A DNA stretch of 64,000 nucleotides from Pedobacter ginsenosidimutans (lineage in GTDB: Bacteria; Bacteroidota; Bacteroidia; Sphingobacteriales; Sphingobacteriaceae), in assembly GCF_001442625.1 (NCBI RefSeq), contig NZ_LMZQ01000014.1:172771-236770 (forward strand), in the 5' to 3' direction. Shown here piece by piece: positions 16,102 through 24,906 of this stretch. The translations under genes were made by a program, and so were the position numbers. The notes below the pieces were generated by a model. That model had not been told where the DNA came from, made no database searches, and saw only the letters and a program-made list of their open reading frames with translations. Within the stretch, counting starts at the first letter, position 1. Each line of letters begins with the position of its first letter.

Positions 16102-17775
16102 ATGAGAAAAATTATCCTTTTGTTTTTAACAGTTATTTCCTTCAAACTTTCGGCACAGGAAGTAAATATCATCCCTCAACCTGTAGAAATTAGAACAAGC
16201 AACTTTCCTAATGAAGCATTTGCGATCGATAAATACACAGTTATTTCAATAAATGATTCTTCCATTTTAAATTCTGCACATTTTTTAAAAAATTATCTAC
16301 TAAAATATTATCAAATAGATTTAAAAATAACCCTTAGCGAAGCGCAAACAAATTCAATTAGTTTAAATCTTAGAAAAAGCCAATATAAAAATCCTAATGA
16401 ATATTTTCTTTCTGTCTTACCAAAAGCATTAGTCTCGGCCTCGTCAACAGCACAAGGCTTGTTTTATGCCATTCAAACAATAATTCAGTTGCTACCCCAA
16501 GAAAAAGATTCATTAGGAAGATTGATAATACCTGCTGTTGAAATCACCGATTACCCCCGCTTCGATTATCGAGGCATGCATCTGGATGTAAGCCGCCATT
16601 TTTTTGATGTTGCTTTTGTAAAACAGTACATCGATTATTTAGCGCTTCATAAAATGAATTATTTCCATTGGCATTTAACTGATGACCATGGCTGGAGAAT
16701 AGAGATTAAAAAATATCCTAAGCTTACGGAAATTGGAGCATGGAGAAATGGGAGCATCATTGGCTTATGGCCCGGACAAGGAAACGAGCGTATAAAATAT
16801 CAGGTATTGCCAGCAGAAGTAAAAATTACACCAAAAGATGCTGTTATTAAAACCGACAGTATCCGTCACGGTGGTTATTACACGCAAGAACAGATTAAAG
16901 ATGTGGTTGATTATGCTGCTAAACGTTACATTACCATTATTCCTGAAATTGAAATGCCTGCCCATAGCATGGCCTTATTGGCTGCATACCCAGAATTAGG
17001 CACGGAGCCGGGCAAAAAATATGAAGTTGCACAAACCTGGGGAATGATGAACAAATACAACAATGTACTTCAGGCTTCTGATACAACTTTCAAATTTATG
17101 GAAAATGTATTAACTGAGGTAATGACTTTGTTCCCCTCGCAATACATTCACATTGGCGGCGATGAAGCCTCTAAAGTGTGGTGGAAACAATCTGCTGTTT
17201 CGCAGCAGATCATGAAAGACAATGGTTTAAAAACAGAAAGCGAACTACAAAGCTATTTCATCCGCAGGATGGAGAAATTTGTAAACAGCAGAGGCAAAAC
17301 CATTATCGGCTGGAACGAAATTTTACAGGGTGGTTTGGCACCAAATGCAGTTGTAATGAGCTGGCAGGGAGAAAAAGGCGGCATTGAAGCGGCTAAACAA
17401 AACCACAAGGCCATTATGACACCTGAAGACAAGATGTATTTCAATCATGGTCAATTTGTAAAAGAAGACAGTTTAACAGCAAACAAATTTTCGCCTTTAA
17501 TTAATGTTTACAATTATGAACCCATACCGGCTGAATTAAGTGCCGAACAGGCTAAATACATTTGGGGCGCACAGGGCTGTTTATGGAGTGAGTACATTAC
17601 CAATCCGGCAAAAGTACAATATCTGCTTTTCCCACGGCTAGATGCTTTGAGCGAAGTTTTGTGGAGTCCGAAAGAAAAACGGAATTATTCAGATTTTCAA
17701 AAAAGGCTAAAAACACAGTTTAAACGCTACGATTTAATGGGGATTACTTATTCTAAAAGGTACTTAGAAAATTAA
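16102..17775 (+). CDS. Beta-N-acetylhexosaminidase, GH20
   Basis: A 557-residue secreted exo-enzyme that removes terminal beta-linked GlcNAc or GalNAc. Signal peptide to about residue 19 (FKLSAQ); GH20b domain about 20-140; catalytic barrel about 147-520. Diagnostic motifs are DVSRHFF, HWHLTDDHGWRIEIKKYP and HIGGDEASK with the catalytic Asp354-Glu355 pair (substrate-assisted mechanism), then WNEIL and MSWQGEKGG. It is likely periplasmic or outer-membrane associated. Its substrates overlap with those predicted for the GH18 locus at 42-50 kb, although the genes are far apart. Confidence 0.95.
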   Translation: MRKIILLFLTVISFKLSAQEVNIIPQPVEIRTSNFPNEAFAIDKYTVISINDSSILNSAHFLKNYLLKYYQIDLKITLSEAQTNSISLNLRKSQYKNPNEYFLSVLPKALVSASSTAQGLFYAIQTIIQLLPQEKDSLGRLIIPAVEITDYPRFDYRGMHLDVSRHFFDVAFVKQYIDYLALHKMNYFHWHLTDDHGWRIEIKKYPKLTEIGAWRNGSIIGLWPGQGNERIKYQVLPAEVKITPKDAVIKTDSIRHGGYYTQEQIKDVVDYAAKRYITIIPEIEMPAHSMALLAAYPELGTEPGKKYEVAQTWGMMNKYNNVLQASDTTFKFMENVLTEVMTLFPSQYIHIGGDEASKVWWKQSAVSQQIMKDNGLKTESELQSYFIRRMEKFVNSRGKTIIGWNEILQGGLAPNAVVMSWQGEKGGIEAAKQNHKAIMTPEDKMYFNHGQFVKEDSLTANKFSPLINVYNYEPIPAELSAEQAKYIWGAQGCLWSEYITNPAKVQYLLFPRLDALSEVLWSPKEKRNYSDFQKRLKTQFKRYDLMGITYSKRYLEN

Positions 17776-17839
17776 TTTCCGATTGTTGTAATTTTTCCGC
17801 TCTGCTGCTTACTAACTGTTCAAATCAATTAAAATAGCA

Positions 17840-18019
17840 ATGGAAAACAACAATTCAAAATTAGGTATCGCTGCATTTTTAAGCATTGTAGCCAATACAA
17901 CAGGCGTTCAAGGTTATACCAAGTATTTCTTATTAACAGTGGCCCTGATCTCATTAATCATCGGAATTTATCAATACCAGAAGGTATTCAAAGCGAATCA
18001 ATTATCGAAAGGCAGATAA
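17840..18019 (+). CDS. Small 59-residue membrane protein upstream of a sigma factor
   Basis: An ATG at 17840 opens a 59-residue frame: a polar N-terminus (MENNNSKLGIAAFLSI), one hydrophobic segment (YFLLTVALISLIIGIYQY, about residues 28-45) and a basic tail (SKGR). The stop lies 10 nt before the start of the sigma factor gene, so it is probably the first gene of that operon. No family is recognised. It could be a tiny partner of the sigma/anti-sigma system, but that is only inferred from position. Confidence 0.6.
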   Translation: MENNNSKLGIAAFLSIVANTTGVQGYTKYFLLTVALISLIIGIYQYQKVFKANQLSKGR

Positions 18020-18029
18020 GCCATAATAT

Positions 18030-18506
18030 ATGATTGAAAAATCTTATCTCGACAAACTGGAAGCACATAAAGGCATTATCTATAAAATGGTAAATCTTTA
18101 TGCCGATGATGAAGAGGACCGCAAAGATTTGCATCAGGAAATTGTTTTTCAAAGCTGGAGTGCTTATGCCAGGTTTAAGGGTGATGCTAAATTTTCTACC
18201 TGGCTTTACAAGCTTAGTTTAAATGTATCGCTTTCATTTCTGAGCAAACAGAAAAAGCATAGCCAGGTTAAGGACCGGGGGCAATTTGATCATTACTTCG
18301 AACCGCCCGAATTATCAGAACGGGCCGATTGGCTATATCGCTGTATCAAGCAACTAACCGAAATCGACCGAAGTATAATTATGCTCCATCTTGATGGTTT
18401 CGATAATACCGAAATAAGCGAAATGACAGGTATGTCCCGAAACAACACCAATGTTAAGTTACATCGGATTAAACAACAATTAAGCATACTGCTAACCCGT
18501 AAATAA
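18030..18506 (+). CDS. ECF-type RNA polymerase sigma factor
   Basis: A 158-residue sigma-70 family protein. Region 2 lies at about residues 10-75 (YADDEEDRKDLHQEIVFQSW, then FKGDAKFSTWLYKLSLN) and region 4 at about 100-155 (LTEIDRSIIMLHLDGFDNTEISEMTGMS, split here). It would redirect RNA polymerase to a small regulon. The next gene begins 1 nt after its stop and encodes a membrane protein that is a candidate anti-sigma factor. Confidence 0.9.
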   Translation: MIEKSYLDKLEAHKGIIYKMVNLYADDEEDRKDLHQEIVFQSWSAYARFKGDAKFSTWLYKLSLNVSLSFLSKQKKHSQVKDRGQFDHYFEPPELSERADWLYRCIKQLTEIDRSIIMLHLDGFDNTEISEMTGMSRNNTNVKLHRIKQQLSILLTRK

Positions 18507-18507
18507 A

Positions 18508-19107
18508 ATGAATTTAGAACAAGAATGGCAAAATTTGAGTGGAGAATTTAACTCAAGGGTAGACAAAATAGATATCTCGAATATCACCATTGATGAAAAA
18601 TCGCACAGCCTTCTGCAAGATTTACTATTTAAGCTAAAATGGAAATTAAGGTGGATCAGAATCATCGATTTACCCATTTTGGCTATGGCCTTTTTTATAA
18701 AAGGAGATTTAAAATTCCTCTTGCTTTTTGTGTTTATCACTTATGAAATTTCAAGGGCTTTAGGGGTTAACAGTTTCAGGAAAATAAAAACCGGTATAGA
18801 TTATAACGCGAATACCAGACAAGTACTTAGCGATAATTTGAAAGCTATTAAAAGGATTTTAAGAGGCGAAACCATTTATGGATATATATTTTTACCTCTT
18901 GCCGGACCAACTGGCTGGTTAGCTTATAAACTATACATACATGAAACTTTTGAAAAAGTATTCAGTTTACCTCATTTTTTCATTCAAATGGTATTGTTTA
19001 TCCTGGTTGGCATACCATTTATCTACATCGGAAAAAAGATGAACGACAGCATATTTGCAAAGCCTTTAAAAGAACTTAACGAAAAGATAAACGGTTTAAT
19101 GGATTAA
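18508..19107 (+). CDS. Membrane protein, candidate anti-sigma factor
   Basis: A 199-residue protein: a soluble N-terminus of about 45 residues (MNLEQEWQNLSGEFNSRVDK start), then hydrophobic helices at about 52-66, 70-88, 130-150 and 158-176, and a short polar tail. It follows the sigma gene almost without a gap, which is the usual place for an anti-sigma factor, and the cytosolic N-terminus could bind it. I do not recognise a ZAS or FecR domain, so this role is inference from context. Its 3' end overlaps the convergent AraC gene by 12 bases. Confidence 0.75.
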   Translation: MNLEQEWQNLSGEFNSRVDKIDISNITIDEKSHSLLQDLLFKLKWKLRWIRIIDLPILAMAFFIKGDLKFLLLFVFITYEISRALGVNSFRKIKTGIDYNANTRQVLSDNLKAIKRILRGETIYGYIFLPLAGPTGWLAYKLYIHETFEKVFSLPHFFIQMVLFILVGIPFIYIGKKMNDSIFAKPLKELNEKINGLMD

Positions 19108-20022
19108 CTGATTTGCCACCTGCAATTGATATGCACCTGGTGTAATCCCGACATTCTTTTTAAATGCCCTAATAAAGTAATTGGCATCACTAAAGCCGAG
19201 CTCGTAACTTATTGAGGCTACCTTCGCCCCAGGCTGGGCAAGTAAAAGCTTGGCTTTGTTAATCTTTTCGGTTAGAATAAAATCATTTGGACTGATACCA
19301 AGCTCGCGCTTAAACAACCGGTAAAATGTGGCTTTGCTCATGCAGGCCTTATCGCTCAGGCTATTGATGCTGATCTTTTCATTGAGGTTTGATTTAATAT
19401 AGTTCAGCACAAAAGCTAAGGGATTTTGATTGAGGTTATAACCATCATCGCTAATGGTTTTAAGATTTTGGGTCTGCATAATGCGCACCAACAGTTCTTT
19501 CAGTGTTAAATCCGCTAAAACATCTTTTTCTTTTGTTCGTTCTGAGCAGATCCTGATCACTTTATTAATGAGATAGGCAATCTCTTCATTGTTATAAAAA
19601 TGGTATTCATCGTAATTCAGCAGCCATTTTTCATTGCTTCCTTCCTTTGGAAAAAACTCGTTCAAATAAGCAATTGTTTTTTGGATCTGCTCCTGATCGA
19701 TCGCCAGGGCAATACACTGTGTAGGATTAAGGTTAGTCGCCTCCGGAAAATCAATTTCCATGGTAACGGCCGGCGGAACAATAACGGTTTGACCAGGAAA
19801 ATAATCAAAGCCTTTCTTATCAAATAAATGCATTACTTTTTTGCCCCTCAACATGCTCGTAATTACAAAATCGTTGAAAGTAAGCGGAACTTTATAAGAT
19901 TCGGTATAGGTTTCAAAAACATTTAATTCACATCGCTCTAAGGTATAGGAGGTTCTGTTCTCTACCAAAGTTTGCAACGATTCCGAAGCACTGAGCTTTA
20001 CCTGATCTAATGTATGTTGCAT
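19096..20022 (-). CDS. AraC-family transcriptional regulator
   Basis: A 308-residue regulator with an N-terminal ligand or cupin-like domain (about 1-190) and a C-terminal pair of helix-turn-helix motifs (about 205-305), marked by ISINSLSDKACMSKATFYRLFKR and VASISYELGFSDANYFIRAFKK (each split). It is divergent from an aldehyde dehydrogenase gene. The trio AraC regulator, ALDH and DUF779 protein recurs in many bacteria, so it probably senses an aldehyde or alcohol and activates the ALDH gene. The overlap with the gene on the other strand is convergent and small. Confidence 0.92.
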   Translation of the reverse strand: MQHTLDQVKLSASESLQTLVENRTSYTLERCELNVFETYTESYKVPLTFNDFVITSMLRGKKVMHLFDKKGFDYFPGQTVIVPPAVTMEIDFPEATNLNPTQCIALAIDQEQIQKTIAYLNEFFPKEGSNEKWLLNYDEYHFYNNEEIAYLINKVIRICSERTKEKDVLADLTLKELLVRIMQTQNLKTISDDGYNLNQNPLAFVLNYIKSNLNEKISINSLSDKACMSKATFYRLFKRELGISPNDFILTEKINKAKLLLAQPGAKVASISYELGFSDANYFIRAFKKNVGITPGAYQLQVANQLIH

Positions 20023-20357
20023 AAACCGAAATAATTTGGTTAGAAATATTTGCTATAAATCAAATATAACTATTTCATCTGTTTATACCTCACCTCCAAA
20101 ATACCTATTATAGTTACACAGTCCTCAATCTTCACTGGCTAGGCACTAAGATCGTTTAGCGTTTCAATATGGTTACATAAGCTGAAATAATTGTGCTACC
20201 GATTGATCCGATTGTACTATCTGCTCCATTCGCTTTGCAATTAGGTTTGTATTAACCAAATCTTATAACCGTAAAAATCATGATGAGCAATCGCTTTAAA
20301 ATCCTATACCTAAACTGCTCATGATGGTTTTTAAGAATTTAATAATCAATAATAATT
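20023..20357. other. Divergent control region of araC-type gene and ALDH
   Basis: 335 bases without a gene. Near the ALDH start there is an inverted repeat, ATGAGCA (20283-20289) and TGCTCAT (20316-20322), each bordered by CATGAT-type sequence. It is a candidate AraC operator or leader hairpin. I see no perfect TAnnTTTG box. Confidence 0.4.
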
Positions 20358-21863
20358 ATGGAAAATTTAATTGAGAAACCATCATTCAAACCTCAATATG
20401 ATAACTATATCGGGGGGAAATTTGTAGCTCCTGTTAAAGGCGCTTACTTCGATAATATTTCACCGATTGATGGTAAAGTTTTTACTAAAGCAGCACACTC
20501 CACAAAAGAAGATTTAGAATTAGCCGTTGATGCTGCCCACGAAGCATTTAAAACCTGGAGCAAAACCTCTTCTACCGAAAGAAGCATCATATTGAACAAA
20601 ATTGCACAACGGATGGAAGACAACCTCGAGTATCTCGCAGCGGTTGAAACCATCGATAATGGCAAAGCAGTTAGAGAAACCTTAGCGGCCGATTTACCCT
20701 TGGGTGTAGACCATTTCAGGTATTTCGCAGGCGTAATCCGTGCCGAAGAAGGTTCATTATCAGAGCTTGATCAAAATACAGTTTCATTAATCGTACATGA
20801 GCCAATTGGTGTAGTGGCACAGATTATTCCGTGGAATTTTCCGCTTTTAATGGGCATCTGGAAACTTGCTCCTGCTCTTGCTGCCGGCAACTGTGTGGTT
20901 TTAAAACCAGCAGAAAGCACCCCAGTTTCGATTATGGTTTTAATGGAATTAATTGGCGATTTATTGCCGCCAGGAGTAGTAAATGTGGTAAATGGTTTTG
21001 GCGCTGAACTTGGACGTGCCTTAGTGACCAATCCTAAAGTTTCGAAAGCGGCATTTACGGGCTCTACCCCTACAGGTAGATTGGTAATGCAATATGCAAC
21101 CGAAAATATCATCCCGGTTACACTCGAACTTGGTGGAAAATCGCCAAATATATTTTTCAGTTCGGTAATGGCCGAAGATGACGCCTTTTTAGATAAAGCA
21201 GTAGAAGGGGCTGTAATGTTTGCATTAAACCAAGGCGAAATTTGTACCTGCCCATCTCGTTTATTGATCCAGGAGGATATTTACGAAAAATTTATTGCAA
21301 AGGTAATCGAGCGAACCAAAGCAATAAAAATAGGTAGTCCGTTGGATAGAACCGTGATGATGGGTGCTCAGGCCTCTAAAATACAATTCGAAAAAATTGC
21401 CGCTTACATTAAGTTAGGAAAAGAAGAAGGTGCAGAAGTTTTGACTGGGGGAGAAATTAATGAATTACCTGGCGAATTGGGCGGTGGCTATTACATCAAA
21501 CCAACCATCTTTAAGGGGCATAACAAAATGAGGATTTTCCAGGAAGAAATTTTCGGCCCGGTATTAGCCGTTACTACATTTAAAACAGTTGAAGAAGCCA
21601 TTGAAATTGCAAATGACACTTTGTATGGTTTAGGTGCTGGTGTATGGACACGCGATGCGCACGAGCTTTATCAGGTACCTCGAGCCATTCAGGCTGGCCG
21701 TGTTTGGGTTAACCAATACCACGCCTACCCTGCTGGTGCTCCTTTTGGCGGCTACAAACAATCAGGTGTGGGCAGAGAAAACCATAAAATGATGTTAGGT
21801 CACTACCGTCAAACCAAAAACATGCTCATTTCTTACGATAAAAATAAATTAGGTTTCTTTTAG
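20358..21863 (+). CDS. NAD(P)-dependent aldehyde dehydrogenase (ExaC/AldB type)
   Basis: A 501-residue cytosolic enzyme oxidising aldehydes to acids. The general base Glu257 is in TLELGGKSPN, and the nucleophile Cys296 is in FALNQGEICTCPSR, a form seen in the ExaC/AldB (acetaldehyde/chloroacetaldehyde) subgroup. PWNFPLLMGIWKLAPALAAG and VFTGS-like AAFTGSTPTGR mark the cofactor site. The neighbouring DUF779 gene and the divergent AraC regulator support this subgroup. The gene may be expressed in response to short-chain aldehydes. Confidence 0.95.
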   Translation: MENLIEKPSFKPQYDNYIGGKFVAPVKGAYFDNISPIDGKVFTKAAHSTKEDLELAVDAAHEAFKTWSKTSSTERSIILNKIAQRMEDNLEYLAAVETIDNGKAVRETLAADLPLGVDHFRYFAGVIRAEEGSLSELDQNTVSLIVHEPIGVVAQIIPWNFPLLMGIWKLAPALAAGNCVVLKPAESTPVSIMVLMELIGDLLPPGVVNVVNGFGAELGRALVTNPKVSKAAFTGSTPTGRLVMQYATENIIPVTLELGGKSPNIFFSSVMAEDDAFLDKAVEGAVMFALNQGEICTCPSRLLIQEDIYEKFIAKVIERTKAIKIGSPLDRTVMMGAQASKIQFEKIAAYIKLGKEEGAEVLTGGEINELPGELGGGYYIKPTIFKGHNKMRIFQEEIFGPVLAVTTFKTVEEAIEIANDTLYGLGAGVWTRDAHELYQVPRAIQAGRVWVNQYHAYPAGAPFGGYKQSGVGRENHKMMLGHYRQTKNMLISYDKNKLGFF

Positions 21864-21898
21864 TCAGTTTGAATAAGAGGCTGTATTCTAAATATAGA

Positions 21899-21973
21899 AT
21901 TGTCATCCTGAGCCTGTCGAAGGAGTAAATTGAATCACCTTGCAAAGCATTTCGACAGGCTCAATGTGACAAT
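21899..21973. repeat. Intergenic inverted repeat between ALDH and DUF779
   Basis: The outer arms ATTGTCA / TGTGACAAT and exact 13-bp arms TGAGCCTGTCGAA (21909-21921) and TTCGACAGGCTCA (21951-21963) form a long hairpin. It is a full copy of the element seen in part at 13383-13412. It may act as a weak terminator or mRNA stabiliser within the operon. Confidence 0.75.
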
Positions 21974-22034
21974 TTGAGTTTAATCTGGCTCTATATTCTT
22001 TCTAAAAGATCCATTTCAACCTAAAAAACAGATC

Positions 22035-22409
22035 ATGATCAAGCGTATAGACAGTACAGAAAAAGCAAAAGAGCTGATTGCAATACTTAAAGAAAAACAC
22101 CGAGAACTGATGTTTTACCAGGCTGGTGGATGTTGCGAGGGCACGCAGCCCCAATGTTTTGAAAAGGGAGGTTATTACCTGCGAATGCGCGATGTTTGTT
22201 TGGGTGAAGTAGAAGGCTGTGAGTTTTGGGTAGACAGAGACCTGTTTGAATATTGGAAATTCTCGCACTTTACTTTAGATGTGCTTGATGGATTTGGTGT
22301 AGGAGGCTTTTCTTTAGAAACCCCGCTTCAAAAAACATTTAAAATTCATTACCGCCTATTCTCCGAAGAAGAATTGAAGAACTTAACTCCTGTAAAAACT
22401 GCAGAGTAA
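22035..22409 (+). CDS. DUF779 family protein
   Basis: A 124-residue protein with the DUF779 hallmark AGGCCEGTQPQC near residues 30-42 and a further Cys in RDVCLGEVEGCEFW. The family is strongly linked to ExaC-type aldehyde dehydrogenases; its biochemical role is unsettled, and the Cys-rich core could bind metal or react with aldehydes. It starts 171 nt after the ALDH gene with a hairpin repeat between them. Confidence 0.92.
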   Translation: MIKRIDSTEKAKELIAILKEKHRELMFYQAGGCCEGTQPQCFEKGGYYLRMRDVCLGEVEGCEFWVDRDLFEYWKFSHFTLDVLDGFGVGGFSLETPLQKTFKIHYRLFSEEELKNLTPVKTAE

Positions 22410-22504
22410 TTGTTGTTTATTTGGTTTAAACAGAGGTCAGTTTGGAGCAATCCGGCTGACTTTTTTAATTACAGCCTATTCAGATTGTTCTATTTTGAAA
22501 ATAA

Positions 22505-22738
22505 ATGCAATCTTTGTCTCAAAATTATATCATGCGTAAACTATTTGCCGTCTTTTCTACCATCATTACCTTATTTGCTATCAAAGAAACGGTATATGTA
22601 TTTACTTCTACTGAGGCAGACATGGTTAAGCAAAAAGCCATCATGATTGTAATTGCTCTAAGTATTACAGTACCATTGATTATTTTAACGCTTTGGCTTT
22701 GGTCGCCTGGAAGAAAGAAAAATAGCCAACAAAATTAA
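22505..22738 (+). CDS. Small two-helix membrane protein
   Basis: A 77-residue protein with hydrophobic segments at about 13-30 (LFAVFSTIITLFAIKETV) and 46-66 (IMIVIALSITVPLIILTLWLW), and a basic Gln/Lys-rich tail. An internal ATG at 22532 (MRKLFAVF) is an equally plausible start, because it places the first helix right at the N-terminus. Its 3' end overlaps the convergent DCC gene by 4 bases. No family is recognised. Confidence 0.6.
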   Translation: MQSLSQNYIMRKLFAVFSTIITLFAIKETVYVFTSTEADMVKQKAIMIVIALSITVPLIILTLWLWSPGRKKNSQQN

Positions 22739-23133
22739 GCTATAAACTTATTTTTCAAATCGGGTGTTGGTACCCAGCAACTCTCCTGCCTGCCCCACCA
22801 TCTGTAACGGTTTCTGGCAATAATATCGTAAACCCAATCGCGGATAAATTTCGGAACCAGGAAAAAGACATAAAGAAGTGGAATCAATCCATTAAGTTTT
22901 CGGGCCACACGCAATGCCGCTGAAGATTTAGTATAGAGTTTTCCATCCTCCAGCAATAAAATGGTATTCAACTTTTCTGAATCAGCATTAAATTTCGGTA
23001 GAGTTTCTTTGGCGTAATCGCCTTGTAGTGCAGTAAATTTGAACTGATCTTTTTTATCGTGCGCAATAACAAACTGAACCGATGCATTGCAAAGATTACA
23101 AACGCCATCGAAGAAAATTACTGGTTGGGTCAT
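22735..23133 (-). CDS. DCC-family thiol-disulfide oxidoreductase-like protein (DUF393)
   Basis: A 132-residue protein with the family signature at its N-terminus: VIFFDGVCNLCN, where Asp-x-x-Cys-x-x-Cys gives the DCC name. The rest (ALQGDYAKETLP, LLLEDGKLYTKSSAALRVARKL, ending in WGRQESCWVP) also fits DUF393. These are thioredoxin-fold proteins with a presumed redox role; substrates are unknown. Cytosolic or membrane-peripheral. Confidence 0.9.
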   Translation of the reverse strand: MTQPVIFFDGVCNLCNASVQFVIAHDKKDQFKFTALQGDYAKETLPKFNADSEKLNTILLLEDGKLYTKSSAALRVARKLNGLIPLLYVFFLVPKFIRDWVYDIIARNRYRWWGRQESCWVPTPDLKNKFIA

Positions 23134-23264
23134 AGCATAAAGTTAGCCATTACAGCAGCAATAAAAATCAGTGTTATGTATTATTCCAATTTATTTAATC
23201 GCTTTACTGGCGATAAAAAAGATATTCCTGTACATTAGCTTTTGGTTAATAAAGCTTAACAAGC

Positions 23265-24086
23265 ATGTATATTTCAATCAATAATGAACTGTTTTTACAG
23301 GAAGACGCCAATATTTCGGTAGCTGACCTATCCATCCAAAGAGGTTATGGGATTTTCGATTTCTTAAAAACAATCAACAATAGACCCATTTTCATCCAGG
23401 ATTATTTCAACCGTTTCTACAACTCCGCCAGAGAAATGCATTTGGAAATTGAACTCAACAGGGAACAATTACATGAGGCCATCCTTAAACTGATCAATAA
23501 AAACAACATCCCGAATTCGGGCATTAAGATTATTTTAACAGGCGGTTTTTCGGACGACGGTTATACCATGGTAAAACCCAACCTGATCATTATACAAATC
23601 CCTTTAAACATTATCGAAAGTGAAAGCAGCAAAGCACTAGCCTTGGTGAGTTATAATCACCAGAGGCAAATTCCGCAGGTAAAAACGATTGATTATTTAC
23701 AGGCCATCCGTTTGCAAAAATTTGTTAGGGAAAACGGTGCAGATGATCTGCTTTACCACAATAACGGCAAGGTAAGGGAATGTCCAAGAGCGAATTTTTT
23801 CATCATTACAGAAAACGAAATTATCACCGCAAAAGATGAAATCCTAAAAGGTATTACGAGAAGTAAAATTTTGAGTCTCGATATTCCAAACTATATCTTT
23901 GTGGAAAGAGATTTTACATTGAATGAAGTTTACCATGCCAAAGAAGCTTTTATCAGCAGTTCTACCAAAAATGCCTTTCCTGTGGATTCGATTGATGGCA
24001 AGTTAATCGGCAATGGAAAGAATACGATTACAAAATTGATTAATGATAAAATCCTGGAACTAATAGCGTTGGACCAGAAAGGTTGA
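23265..24086 (+). CDS. Class IV PLP-dependent aminotransferase
   Basis: A 273-residue fold-type IV enzyme related to branched-chain or D-amino-acid aminotransferases and aminodeoxychorismate lyase. It begins with ISINNELFLQEDANISVADLSIQRGYGIFD (split here), and the PLP Lys is likely the one in QVKTIDYLQAI. The segment CPRANFFIITENEI binds the cofactor phosphate region. Substrate class cannot be settled from sequence alone. No operon partner is evident. Confidence 0.85.
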   Translation: MYISINNELFLQEDANISVADLSIQRGYGIFDFLKTINNRPIFIQDYFNRFYNSAREMHLEIELNREQLHEAILKLINKNNIPNSGIKIILTGGFSDDGYTMVKPNLIIIQIPLNIIESESSKALALVSYNHQRQIPQVKTIDYLQAIRLQKFVRENGADDLLYHNNGKVRECPRANFFIITENEIITAKDEILKGITRSKILSLDIPNYIFVERDFTLNEVYHAKEAFISSSTKNAFPVDSIDGKLIGNGKNTITKLINDKILELIALDQKG

Positions 24087-24309
24087 CACGGTGGGTTTTA
24101 AACCTTTAATAGCAGCAAAAACTGGCCACCTAAACCGGATGGAAACGACAGCTCCCGATTGAAAACCGGGACTACAGTGTACAGCCGGACTAACTTTAAG
24201 ATAAAAAACTGAGCTTGCTTTTCAAATCATCATAAAACAATTAAATCGATTTTTAAACATTGGAATAGAACAATTTAGCCATCAGACCCTAAAACAATCC
24301 AAATTCAAC

Positions 24310-24340
24310 TTTCCTACCTTAAAACATTTTTATATATTTG
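24310..24340 (+). promoter_or_regulatory. Promoter of pyrR-pyrB
   Basis: TTTC (24310-24313), exactly 19 nt, and TATATTTG (24333-24340) match the consensus. The box overlaps an upstream in-frame TTG, so the ATG at 24356 is the better start. The leader of about 10 nt is too short for a PyrR attenuator. Confidence 0.65.
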
Positions 24341-24355
24341 CCCAATCCTTCTTCA

Positions 24356-24904
24356 ATGCAAAAGAAAACACTTCTTGACGGACAAAAAATTCAGATTACA
24401 ATTAAGAGGCTCTGCCATCAATTAATTGAAAACCATGACGATTTCGCAAATACCGTTTTAATTGGCATCCAGCCGAGGGGTATTTTTTTGGCAGATCGCA
24501 TTCATCAGGATCTTGAACAGATTCTAAAAAACAAGAAAATTTTAAAGGGAAACCTTGATATTACTTTCTTTAGAGATGATTTCCGCCGTAAAGACGGATT
24601 GGTTACCGCAAGCAGCAACTCGATCGATTTTATTATTGAAGGCAAAAAAGTAATCTTAATTGATGATGTACTTTGGACCGGCAGAACCATCAGGGCAGCG
24701 CTTGATGCCCTACTTGCCTATGGCCGCCCAGAGAAAGTTGAACTTTTGGTTTTAATAGACCGCAGGTTTAGCAGACATTTACCTATCGAACCCGATTACA
24801 TTGGGCATCAGGTAGATAGCTTAAACTCACAACAGGTAAAAGTAACCTGGGCGAGTGAAGGAAGTGAAGACAAAGTGATTTTAATATCCGAAAATAATAA
24901 ATAA
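24356..24904 (+). CDS. pyrR: PyrR-type phosphoribosyltransferase
   Basis: A 182-residue type I phosphoribosyltransferase. The PRPP loop VILIDDVLWTGRTIRAALDA matches PyrR, which in other bacteria has uracil phosphoribosyltransferase activity and can bind pyr mRNA. The N-terminus (IQITIKRLCHQLIENH) and IGIQPRGIFLADRIH also fit PyrR. It lies 2 nt before pyrB, so the pair forms a pyrimidine operon. Whether it regulates by RNA binding here is doubtful, because the leader is very short. Confidence 0.93.
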   Translation: MQKKTLLDGQKIQITIKRLCHQLIENHDDFANTVLIGIQPRGIFLADRIHQDLEQILKNKKILKGNLDITFFRDDFRRKDGLVTASSNSIDFIIEGKKVILIDDVLWTGRTIRAALDALLAYGRPEKVELLVLIDRRFSRHLPIEPDYIGHQVDSLNSQQVKVTWASEGSEDKVILISENNK

Positions 24905-24906
24905 AA

